Below, piece by piece: positions 57,376-64,000 of a stretch of DNA of 64,000 bases. The position numbers and the translations under genes are program-made. This DNA comes from CANKJK01 sp964400405 (lineage in GTDB: Bacteria > Acidobacteriota > Vicinamibacteria > Vicinamibacterales > UBA2999), in contig CAYNUO010000005.1 in NCBI GenBank assembly GCA_964400405.1, forward strand, positions 8,847-72,846, given 5' to 3'. Within the stretch, counting starts at the first letter, position 1, and the number at the start of each line of letters is the position of its first letter. Under the pieces are notes generated by a model. It was not told the origin of the DNA, did not search any database, and saw nothing but the letters and a program-made list of their open reading frames with translations.

Positions 57376-57645
57376 CTACCCGCGCACGCGGCGCAGCGCG
57401 TCGGCCCACGCCACGCGAACGGCGCCGGCCAGCGCCACGGTGTCGACGACTGCCGCGGCCAGGTTCACAATGCCCAGACCGGTCACGGCGCCTCGCACAT
57501 AGTTGCTGCCAAGCGCGCGCCGCAGCCACGGCACCGACTGCGTGAAGTAGTTCCGGTCCCAGTAGGTCGACCAGGGCACCACGGTCAGCAGCAGCCCGAC
57601 CTCGAGCAGCAGCACGATCAGCAGCACACGGCGGACGATCGTCAT
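57376..57645 (-). CDS. Small two-helix membrane protein, unknown
   Basis: An 89-residue protein with two hydrophobic stretches (VLLIVLLLEVGLLLTVVPW and a C-terminal LAAAVVDTVALAGAV), separated by WDRNYFTQSVPWLRRALG. Its ATG overlaps the TPR gene stop (ATGA) and thiE-like starts two bases after its TAG, so it is a real operon member. No family was recognised. Confidence 0.6.
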   Translation of the reverse strand: MTIVRRVLLIVLLLEVGLLLTVVPWSTYWDRNYFTQSVPWLRRALGSNYVRGAVTGLGIVNLAAAVVDTVALAGAVRVAWADALRRVRG

Positions 57646-58667
57646 GGCGCGCCGAGCGCGTCCAGCGCATCGCTCAGATCCCGGGTGCGGGTGTCACCCG
57701 CGGATGCACTGCTCTGCGCGCGACCGGGTGCGGTGCCGGTGGCCGCGTCGGGCGCCGGGCCCGAGGACGCATCCGTCGTGACGAGGGCCTGCCCGCCCGA
57801 CGCGGACTTCACCTGTGCCAGACGCTCGCGGTTCGCCGCGTCCGGCAGCCGTGCCACCAGGTCCTCGGCGACGGGGAGGGCCTCGGTCAGCCGGCCGAGC
57901 CGGATCAGCGCATCGACGAGCGCCCCCTGCGCCTCGATCGCCACGGCACCCGCGCCCGCCTCGGCCGCGACGTCAATCAGATGCCGCAACGCGTCGGGAT
58001 CGCCGGGCACGCGGACCAGGAACTCGCGAAGCGTGCGGATGGCCGCCTCCGGGTCGCCGGCAACGAGGCAGACATCCGCCAGTGCCGTGGCCAGTGGCGA
58101 GAGACGTCCGGGCTCGCGGCCCGCCGACGTCAGCCACGCCTCCGTGACCGCTGGGTCGACGCCGCGGGCCTTCGCGACCAGCCGGACCAGTGCCTGCCGG
58201 GCGTCGTCGAACCGGCCGGCAGCCAGGCCCGCCACCACGTCCGCGGACCGGGCCGCCAGCCTGAGCGCCGGCATCGCATCGGCCGCCACCGCGTCGTTCG
58301 CCGAGACGGCACCGGCCAGCAGCGCTCGTGCCCGCGCGTCGTCGCCGCTGGCTGCGGCCAGTTCCGCCTGCCGGAAGGCGGCGGCCTGATCGCCCGGATT
58401 CAGTCGCAGCACTTCGTCGTAGAGCTGCGCCGCGCGCGCCGTTGCACCCTGACGCGCGAAGTGCCGTGCCATGCCGAGATACAGGCGGACCGCCTCAGCG
58501 ACCCGACCCGTGCGTGCGCAGAGTTCGGCGGCCGCCTGCACCACGCTCCAGTCGGACGGCGACGCGGCGACCAGCGCGAGCAGGCAGTCGCGCGCATCGG
58601 CGGCGCGGCCCGTCCTGGCCAGTGCGTCGGCGCGACGCAGCAACCGTGCGCGGTTGTCCACGATCAC
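57642..58667 (-). CDS. TPR-repeat protein, unknown
   Basis: The GTG at 58667 overlaps the rnhB TGA and opens a 341-residue, Ala-rich protein with about eight TPR-like helical pairs (AVRLYLGMARHFARQGATAR; FLVRVPGDPDALRHLIDVAA). The C-terminal 50 residues are low-complexity and Ser/Asp/Ala-rich. No signal peptide is seen, so it is probably a cytosolic scaffold. Its role is not known. Confidence 0.7.
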   Translation of the reverse strand: MIVDNRARLLRRADALARTGRAADARDCLLALVAASPSDWSVVQAAAELCARTGRVAEAVRLYLGMARHFARQGATARAAQLYDEVLRLNPGDQAAAFRQAELAAASGDDARARALLAGAVSANDAVAADAMPALRLAARSADVVAGLAAGRFDDARQALVRLVAKARGVDPAVTEAWLTSAGREPGRLSPLATALADVCLVAGDPEAAIRTLREFLVRVPGDPDALRHLIDVAAEAGAGAVAIEAQGALVDALIRLGRLTEALPVAEDLVARLPDAANRERLAQVKSASGGQALVTTDASSGPAPDAATGTAPGRAQSSASAGDTRTRDLSDALDALGAP

Positions 58668-59290
58668 CGTCCCCGCCTCCCGGCCATCGCGGCAGGCTGG
58701 AACGATCGCCGGTGCAGCGGCGAGTATCCGTGCTTGCGAAGTGCCTTCAGGTGCACGGCCGTGGCGTAGCCCTTGTGGCGGTCGTAACCGTAGCGCGGGT
58801 CGTCCTCGTGCGCCCCGTGCATCAGGCGGTCGCGGGTGACCTTCGCGATGATCGAAGCGGCCGCGATCGCGGCGCACCGCCGATCGCCCTGGGGGACCGG
58901 CCGCTGCGGGACGCCCAGGTCCGGGATGGTGAAGGCGTCCACCAGCAGGACGTCCGGCTGCGGCGCAAGAGCCGTCACGGCGCGCTTCATCGCCTCGAGC
59001 GAAGCCCAGTAGATGTTGAGGTGATCGATTTCGCTGACAGACGCTGAGCCGATGGCCCAGGCCACGGCGCGCTCGGCGATGAGGTCGTAGAGACGCTCAC
59101 GGGCACGCTCGGTCAGCAGTTTGGAATCGGCGAGGCCCGGAATGTGCCGGTCCGGGTCGAGGATGACCGCCGCCGCCAGCACGGGGCCGGCGAGGCACCC
59201 GCGCCCCACTTCGTCCGTGCCGGCGATACGCCGGAATCCGTCCCGGCGCAGCGCATTCTCGAGGGTGCGGTGGGCACGGTGACGCACCAT
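58664..59290 (-). CDS. rnhB: Ribonuclease HII
   Basis: The 208-residue RNase HII has AGTDEVGRGCLAGPVLAAAV (first acidic residues DE), LLVDAF, the IAAASIIAKVTRDRLM helix and YGYDRHKGYAT. It removes ribonucleotides from DNA. It lies after rplS, as in many bacteria. The length is typical. Confidence 0.95.
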   Translation of the reverse strand: MVRHRAHRTLENALRRDGFRRIAGTDEVGRGCLAGPVLAAAVILDPDRHIPGLADSKLLTERARERLYDLIAERAVAWAIGSASVSEIDHLNIYWASLEAMKRAVTALAPQPDVLLVDAFTIPDLGVPQRPVPQGDRRCAAIAAASIIAKVTRDRLMHGAHEDDPRYGYDRHKGYATAVHLKALRKHGYSPLHRRSFQPAAMAGRRGR

Positions 59291-59320
59291 CCCTGTAGCC
59301 GCCCCTCGAGACCGATGGCG

Positions 59321-59668
59321 CTAGGTCGTCCGCTTGGTTTCCTTCATGCGGGCCGCCTTGCCCTTCAGGTCGCGCAGGAAGTAGAGCTTCGCGCGGCGCA
59401 CGCGGGCCGACCGCACCAGTTCGATCTTGGCGATCGTCGGTGAGTGCAGCGGGAAGATGCGCTCGACGCCCTGGCCGAACGACACCTTGCGGACCGTGAA
59501 CGACGCGCGCGCGCCGCCACGATGCATGCCGATCACCATGCCCTCGAAGACCTGGATGCGCTCCTTGTCGCCTTCCCGCACCTTCACGTGCACCTTCACG
59601 GTGTCGCCCGCGGCCATCCGCGGCCGTTCGGTCAACTGCGACTGTTCCACCAGTTCCATCGGACCCAT
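59321..59668 (-). CDS. rplS: 50S ribosomal protein L19
   Basis: The 115-residue L19 has GDTVKVHVKVREGDKERIQVFEG-type core at about residues 20-45, then MHRGGARASFTVRKVSFGQG and VERIFPLHSPTI. Length and order (rpsP-khpA-rimM-trmD-rplS-rnhB) are canonical. Confidence 0.97.
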   Translation of the reverse strand: MGPMELVEQSQLTERPRMAAGDTVKVHVKVREGDKERIQVFEGMVIGMHRGGARASFTVRKVSFGQGVERIFPLHSPTIAKIELVRSARVRRAKLYFLRDLKGKAARMKETKRTT

Positions 59669-59716
59669 CGTCGTCTCTTCCTTCCATGCCGGGTGCCTCC
59701 CGGCGTCAGTACCTTC

Positions 59717-60460
59717 TTACCCGTTGCCGCGGCTGCGGCGCCACTCTGCGAGCCACGCCTGCTCGTCCGCGTCGAGGACCGCGCCCTCGATCAACTCCGG
59801 ACGCCGTTCGAGCGTCCGCTCGAGGGCCATCCGCTTCCGCCACTGCCGGATGTCCCGGTGGTGCCCTGACAGCAGCACATCCGGCACCTTCCGGCCTTCG
59901 AACTCCGCCGGCCGCGTGTAGTGCGGATAGTCGAGCAGGCCTCGCGAAAACGAGTCCTCCTCCACCGACCCCGCGTCACCCACGACGCCCGGCACCAGCC
60001 GGCTCACGGCGTCGACCACCAGCAGTGCCGGCAGTTCACCGCCGCTCACCACGAAGTCGCCGACCGACAGTTCTTCGGTGGCGACCATTTCCCGGACCCG
60101 CTCGTCGATCCCCTCGTAGCGCCCGCAGAGCAGCACCACGTGGTTCAACGCCCGCAGCCGGACCGCCTCCTGCTGCGAGAACACCCTGCCTTGCGGCGAG
60201 AGCAGCACGACCGCTCCCGGTTCGCCGCGCTCGGCCCTGACCGCCTCGATCGTGCGGACCCACGGCTGGGGCGTCATCACCATGCCGGGACCGCCGCCGT
60301 ACGGCATGTCGTCCACCGAACGATGCCGGTCGGTCGTCTGGTCCCGCAAATCCCAGACCTTGACGTCGACCAGCCCCTGCTCAATCCCACGGGCGACGAC
60401 CCCTTCCGAGAGTCCCGCCCCGACCATCGTCGGAAAGATCGTGACGATGTCGAATTTCAT
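59717..60460 (-). CDS. trmD: tRNA (guanine-37-N1)-methyltransferase
   Basis: The 247-residue trefoil-knot methyltransferase has FDIVTIFPTM, DDMPYGGGPGMVM and the AdoMet-binding VVLLCGRYEGIDERV, followed by LSVGDFVVSGGELPAL. It modifies G37 of tRNAs to prevent frameshifts. The ATG at 60460 overlaps the rimM stop (TGATG); the longer frame upstream is a rimM shadow. Confidence 0.97.
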   Translation of the reverse strand: MKFDIVTIFPTMVGAGLSEGVVARGIEQGLVDVKVWDLRDQTTDRHRSVDDMPYGGGPGMVMTPQPWVRTIEAVRAERGEPGAVVLLSPQGRVFSQQEAVRLRALNHVVLLCGRYEGIDERVREMVATEELSVGDFVVSGGELPALLVVDAVSRLVPGVVGDAGSVEEDSFSRGLLDYPHYTRPAEFEGRKVPDVLLSGHHRDIRQWRKRMALERTLERRPELIEGAVLDADEQAWLAEWRRSRGNG

Positions 60461-60993
60461 CAGCCGTTCAACTCGAGCAGCCCCTCGGGCGGCGTAATCA
60501 CGATGCGCCTGGCCACCGGGTCCACCACGCCGCAAATCTCCGCCACGAACGGCACCTGCACTTCGCCTCGCGGCCCTTCCACGATCAGCCGGCTCAGAAC
60601 GCCGGCGCCTTCCACCGCTGTCACACGGCCGACCTGCTCACCGCCGGCCGTTTCCACCATGCAGCCAATCAGGTCATGGTGGTAGTACTCGCCGTCACCG
60701 AGGCCGGACAACGCCTCGGGTTCCACTCTCAGTTCGGCCCCGGCGAGCGCCTGGACCGCCTCGATCGTGGCGAACCCCGCGAACTGCACGATGGGCCGCC
60801 CCTGATGGAGACGCATCGTCTCGACCACCATCGACCGGGGCTCGGGACTTCCACTACCGCCCATCCAGAGCCGGCTTCCCTTCGAGAATCGCTCCTCGGC
60901 GAAGTCCGTCTCCGGGTTGATCACCACGGCGCCACGCAACCCGTGCGGCCGGGCGACCCGCCCGACCAGGACCATCTCGGCCCAGCCGGACAT
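60460..60993 (-). CDS. rimM: Ribosome maturation factor RimM
   Basis: The 177-residue RimM has the N-terminal barrel (VLVGRVARPHGLRGAVVI) and the PRC-barrel-like C-terminal domain (EYYHHDLIGCMVET; VPFVAEICGVVDP). It assists 30S head assembly with S19. It sits nine bases after khpA on the same strand. Confidence 0.94.
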   Translation of the reverse strand: MSGWAEMVLVGRVARPHGLRGAVVINPETDFAEERFSKGSRLWMGGSGSPEPRSMVVETMRLHQGRPIVQFAGFATIEAVQALAGAELRVEPEALSGLGDGEYYHHDLIGCMVETAGGEQVGRVTAVEGAGVLSRLIVEGPRGEVQVPFVAEICGVVDPVARRIVITPPEGLLELNG

Positions 60994-61002
60994 GTCGGCG
61001 GC

Positions 61003-61272
61003 CTAGTCCCTGATGTCGAGCGTGGCGCGCTTGCCGTGCCGCTCGGCCGTCAAGCCGACCAGCGTGCGCAGCGCCGCCGCCGTCCGGCCCTGGCGTCCGA
61101 TGACCTTGCCGATGTCGCCCGGGGCCATGGAGAGTTCCACCACGGTCGTGCCGCGACGGTCGTGCTCGTCCACCTGCACCGCGCTCGGCTTGTCGGCCAG
61201 CGCCATCGCCACGACCTCGACGACGGCCTTCATCGGGCTCGACAGCCGATCCGACAAGGGCTGCTCGGACAC
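61003..61272 (-). CDS. khpA: KH-domain RNA-binding protein KhpA
   Basis: The 89-residue protein is a single KH domain with the VIGRQGRTAAAL GxxG loop. It is the YlqC/KhpA family, always found between rpsP and rimM. It binds RNA, in Gram-positives as a dimer with KhpB. Its first residues include MSEQPLSD, a short non-conserved leader. Confidence 0.93.
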   Translation of the reverse strand: MSEQPLSDRLSSPMKAVVEVVAMALADKPSAVQVDEHDRRGTTVVELSMAPGDIGKVIGRQGRTAAALRTLVGLTAERHGKRATLDIRD

Positions 61273-61275
61273 CGG

Positions 61276-61551
61276 CTACTCCGCGACGACCGGCGCCACG
61301 ACGGCGCCGAGGTCCTTCGTCAGGTGCTTGGCGAGCAGCGTCCGCACCGAATCCGACGGGCGCGCGCCCTTGCTCAGCCAGTGCTCGATCCGGGCCTTCT
61401 CCAGCTCGACCTTCGCCGGCTTGCTGCGCGGGTTGTACGTGCCCAGGTTCTCGATGAAATCGCTCTCACGCGCCGAACGCGCTTCCTGCAACACCACCCG
61501 GAAAAACGGCTTCTTGGTTGAACCCATCCGCCGCAGACGAATCGAAAGCAT
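61276..61551 (-). CDS. rpsP: 30S ribosomal protein S16
   Basis: The 91-residue S16 has IRLRRMGSTKKPFFRVVLQE and FIENLGTYNPRSKP, invariant parts of the family. A GAGGACAG sequence precedes the ATG. It follows ffh by 12 bases and leads the ribosomal-maturation run to rnhB. Confidence 0.97.
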   Translation of the reverse strand: MLSIRLRRMGSTKKPFFRVVLQEARSARESDFIENLGTYNPRSKPAKVELEKARIEHWLSKGARPSDSVRTLLAKHLTKDLGAVVAPVVAE

Positions 61552-61563
61552 CTGTCCTCCTAC

Positions 61564-62979
61564 CTAACCCTTCATCAGGCCCCACGGGCCGCCCTTCTTC
61601 TTCTTCCGACCGGGCATCCCGGCCATTCCACCGCCCGGCATCATCGGCGGCATGCGCATGCCGCCCTTCGCCATGGCGGGCAGGCCGCCCTGCCCCATCA
61701 TCTTCATCACCCGCTGCATCTCGACGAACTGCTTCAACAGGCGATTCACTTCCTCGACGGTCGTCCCGCTTCCCGAGGCAATCCGCTTGCGGCGGCTGCC
61801 GTTGAGAACCGTGTGGTTCCGGCGTTCCTGCGGCGTCATCGACGAGATGATGGCCTCGACGCGGCCCAGCTGCTTCTCGTCCGGCTTGTTCGCCGCCGCT
61901 TCCTTCAACTGCCCCATCCCGGGAATCATCCCGAGGATGCTTTCGAGCGGCCCGAGCCGCTTGACCATCTTCAGCTGCTTCGCGAAATCCTCCAGCGTGA
62001 AGGCGTTCTTGCGAAGCTTCTCTTCCAGGTCCGCCGCGTCGTCCTTGTCGATGACCTGCTCGGCCTTCTCGATGAGCGACAGCACGTCGCCCATCCCGAG
62101 CAGCCGCGACACGATGCGGTCCGGGTGGAAGAGTTCGATGTCCTCCAGCCGCTCACCGCTGCCGACAAACGCGATCGGCACGCCGACGACCGACACGACC
62201 GAGAGCGCCGCACCGCCGCGCGCGTCGCCGTCGAGCTTGGTCAGCACCACGCCCGTGACGCCGACCTGCGCGTGGAACTCGCCCGCGCTCCGGACCGCGT
62301 CCTGACCGGTCATCGAGTCCGCCACGTACAGCAGATCGGTCGGCTGCACGGCGGCCTTGATGGCGGCCAGTTCCTTCATGAGCTCGTCGTCGATGTGCAG
62401 GCGTCCTGCCGTGTCGACGATCAGCGTGTCAAACCCCTTGCCCTTTGCTTCGGCCAGCGCCCCCGCGGCGCGCGACACCGGGTCGAGGTTGCCCGCCGGG
62501 TCGAACACCGGCAGATCCGCCTTCTGACCCAGCACCGCCAGCTGCGCGATGGCCGCCGGCCGCCGGACGTCCGTGGAGACGAGCAGCGGATGCTTCCCCT
62601 GCTTCTTCAGCCACGTGCCCAACTTGCCCGAGGTGGTCGTCTTTCCCGAGCCCTGCAGGCCCAGCATCAGCACCACCCGCGGCGAGCGGTTCCCCGGAAC
62701 CAGCCCGCCTTTCGTCTCGCCGAACAGCGCCAGCAACTCGTCCCGCACCGCCTTGACGACGTGCTGGCTCGGGTCGAGACTCTTCAGAACCTGTTCATCA
62801 AGGGCGCGATCGCGCACCTTGTCGATGAACGCCTTGACCACCTTGACGTTGACGTCCGCCTCCAGCAGCGCGAGGCGAATCTCCTTCAACGCGACTTCAA
62901 CGAGTTCAGGCGTCAACCGCCCTTCGCGCCGCAATGACGTGAAGACGGACTGGAGACGGTTGCTGAGCGCGTCGAACAT
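61564..62979 (-). CDS. ffh: Signal recognition particle protein Ffh
   Basis: The 471-residue SRP54 GTPase has the N domain, the G1 motif MLGLQGSGKTTTSGKL, DTAGRLHIDDELM and TKLDGDARGGAALS. A methionine-rich M domain follows, with MIPGMGQL and a Met/Gly-rich tail (GGMRMPPMMPGGGMAGMPG). It binds signal sequences and 4.5S RNA. The ATG at 62979 is chosen over the upstream ATG at 63012, which adds 11 non-conserved residues. Confidence 0.97.
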   Translation of the reverse strand: MFDALSNRLQSVFTSLRREGRLTPELVEVALKEIRLALLEADVNVKVVKAFIDKVRDRALDEQVLKSLDPSQHVVKAVRDELLALFGETKGGLVPGNRSPRVVLMLGLQGSGKTTTSGKLGTWLKKQGKHPLLVSTDVRRPAAIAQLAVLGQKADLPVFDPAGNLDPVSRAAGALAEAKGKGFDTLIVDTAGRLHIDDELMKELAAIKAAVQPTDLLYVADSMTGQDAVRSAGEFHAQVGVTGVVLTKLDGDARGGAALSVVSVVGVPIAFVGSGERLEDIELFHPDRIVSRLLGMGDVLSLIEKAEQVIDKDDAADLEEKLRKNAFTLEDFAKQLKMVKRLGPLESILGMIPGMGQLKEAAANKPDEKQLGRVEAIISSMTPQERRNHTVLNGSRRKRIASGSGTTVEEVNRLLKQFVEMQRVMKMMGQGGLPAMAKGGMRMPPMMPGGGMAGMPGRKKKKGGPWGLMKG

Positions 62980-63088
62980 GGTCACGACCTGCCCCTGGAC
63001 GGCTAAGCCCATGGGACAGAAACACTTATCTTAGGCCAAACGACGCAGAACGGGCAAGGTTTCCCCGCCAGCGTCCGGCCGGCATGGA

Positions 63089-63094
63089 TAGAAT
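63089..63094 (+). promoter_or_regulatory. -10-like box TAGAAT, seven bases before the GTG at 63102
   Basis: TAGAAT-N7-GTG. If used, the ATG at 63084 is excluded as a start. No -35 is recognised. Confidence 0.5.
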
Positions 63095-63101
63095 CGAGCC
63101 C

Positions 63102-63728
63102 GTGACCATGACCTCGAAAGGCCTTCTTGTCGCCCTGTGCGCCCTCGCCCTTCTGCCGCAGTCGGCCCTGTACCGAAACGTGGGGGCACAAAGCGGACCG
63201 GCACCTACCGGGGCGCCGACTTACACGGCGACCGGGGAACTGACCCTGCCGGCGGACTACCGCGAATGGGTCTTCGTCGGCACGTCGCTCGGCATGACGT
63301 ATGGCCCCGCCAAGCGGACCGGGCCCGCGGTGTTCGAGAACATCTACGTCACGCGCGAGGCATACCAGACGTTCATGAAGGCCGGAAAGTGGCCCGAACG
63401 CACGATGTTCGTCATGGAGGGCCGCGCGGCGAACACGCACGAACTGCTGGCGAACACCGGGCAGGCCGCCGGAGACGTGTTGTTCGTCGAGGCCTCGGTC
63501 AAGGATTCGACGCGCTTCCCGGAGACGACCTGGGCCTATTTCGACTTCGGCGGCGCGAAGCCTGCGGCCTCCGCGAAGGCGATCCCGAAGACCGCCAGCT
63601 GCTACACGTGCCACGACCAGAACACGGCGGTCGAATACTCGTTCGCCCAGTTCTACCCGGCGGTCTTCGAGGCCGCGAAGAAGTTCGGCACGGTGAAGCC
63701 CGGCTTCGACCCGCGGAAGAAGTTCTAA
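63102..63728 (+). CDS. Cytochrome P460-family protein
   Basis: The product (208 residues from GTG 63102; ATGs at 63084 and 63108 are alternatives) has a signal peptide (GLLVALCALALLPQSAL). A P460 domain follows, with DYREWVFVGTSLGMTYGP, FENIYVTREAYQTFMKAGKW and the heme motif CYTCHDQNTAVEYSFAQFYP. Family members oxidise hydroxylamine or have unknown roles; the cross-linking residue cannot be judged here. It is periplasmic. It ends one base before the convergent ribA/ribBA stop. Confidence 0.85.
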   Translation: MTMTSKGLLVALCALALLPQSALYRNVGAQSGPAPTGAPTYTATGELTLPADYREWVFVGTSLGMTYGPAKRTGPAVFENIYVTREAYQTFMKAGKWPERTMFVMEGRAANTHELLANTGQAAGDVLFVEASVKDSTRFPETTWAYFDFGGAKPAASAKAIPKTASCYTCHDQNTAVEYSFAQFYPAVFEAAKKFGTVKPGFDPRKKF

Positions 63729-64000
63729 TTACACGCCCTTCAGCAGATGGCCGAGCTTGTCCTTCTTGGTCTTGAGGTACTTCCGCGTGTGCTCGCCGGC
63801 GGGAATCTCCAGCGGCACGGCGGCTGAGACGGCCAGGCCGTAGCCCTGAAGGCCGACGAACTTCCGCGGATTGTTCGTCAGCAGCCGCATCGTGTTCACG
63901 CGCAGGTCGTTCAGGATCTGCGCGCCGATGCCGTAGTCGCGCTGGTCCGCCTTGAAGCCGAGCTTCTCGTTGGCCTCGACGGTGTCGAGCCCCTGGTCCT
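63729..64000 (-). CDS. GTP cyclohydrolase II region of RibA or RibBA, C-terminal part (runs off the window)
   Basis: The last 90 codons are visible, ending at the TAA at 63731-63729. The translation shows QDQGLDTVEANEKLGF, RDYGIGAQILNDLRVNTMRL and LLTNNPRKFVGLQGYGL, the C-terminal GCHII signature. The part upstream is missing, so whether a RibB domain precedes it is unknown. It works in riboflavin synthesis. Confidence 0.9.
   Translation of the reverse strand, partial: DQGLDTVEANEKLGFKADQRDYGIGAQILNDLRVNTMRLLTNNPRKFVGLQGYGLAVSAAVPLEIPAGEHTRKYLKTKKDKLGHLLKGV

Overview
The window is one contiguous stretch of a GC-rich (by eye about two thirds G+C) bacterial chromosome, densely coding, with about 71 protein genes, one tRNA, one miniature mobile-element-like palindrome and one 100-N scaffold gap. 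The content is that of a Gram-negative cell: Kdo synthesis (kdsB, kdsA, kdsD) with lapB, type IV pilus alignment genes pilMNOPQ, a LolA carrier and many lipoproteins. A Bacteroides/Bacillus-type succinate dehydrogenase (single large SdhC), LDH-like malate dehydrogenase, a PFK with Gly-Lys specificity residues, cytochrome P460 and class II cytochrome c' suggest an Acidobacteriota member (possibly Vicinamibacteria) assembled from short reads. That placement is inference from gene style; no 16S gene is present.

Layout. 1-6557 (minus): gamma-carbonic anhydrase, hisS, aspS, phoH, ybeY, corC-like, era, almost all overlapping by a few bases. 6591-9715 (minus): sucC, sucD, ndk, dcd. 9830-13161 (plus): sdhCAB. 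13151-15611 (minus): mdh and a GT-C membrane protein. 15832-24075 (plus): serA, then the Kdo/LPS set kdsB-pyrG-kdsA-kdsD-lapB, then a cytochrome c'. 24135-37634 (minus): folD-coaE, an amino-acid permease, and a long run pilMNOPQ - two lipoproteins - pepP - accB - accC - thiE. 37996-41823 (plus): rplM, rpsI, rpsB, tsf, pyrH, frr. 41863-46059: pfkA (minus), tRNA-Ala(CGC), a Cys-less rhodanese, lolA and a lipoprotein secretin. 46056-53840 (minus): cell-wall synthesis and recycling (nagZ, ldcA, mpl, a pxpB-pxpC fusion, murB, murA) with a 166-bp inverted-repeat element wedged between murB and murA. 53888-55230 (plus): GHMP kinase and a small basic-tailed protein. 55227-62979 (minus): ffh, rpsP, khpA, rimM, trmD, rplS, rnhB, a TPR protein, a small membrane protein, a TenI-like protein, rodZ and a conserved hypothetical. 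63102-64000: cytochrome P460 and the 3' end of ribA/ribBA.

Functional themes. Central carbon metabolism (sucCD, sdhCAB, mdh) sits together; the LPS core sugar Kdo is made by adjacent genes next to the LPS-quality-control gene lapB; peptidoglycan precursor synthesis and recycling form a second envelope block.

The most notable observations are: (i) a recurrent TAnnnT box 5-9 nt ahead of GTG/TTG/ATG start codons, suggesting widespread leaderless mRNAs; (ii) a 166-bp CTAG-bounded inverted-repeat element that supplies murB's stop codon and abuts murA's start; (iii) a MurA whose catalytic Cys is replaced by Asp, which predicts fosfomycin insensitivity; (iv) an N gap that is an assembly artefact, because a 55-bp duplication flanks it and collapsing both restores a single pxpB-pxpC reading frame; (v) a perfect 15-bp palindrome matching the NtrC-site consensus upstream of serA. 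I found no CRISPR array, no complete insertion sequence and no clearly novel defence or biosynthetic system.
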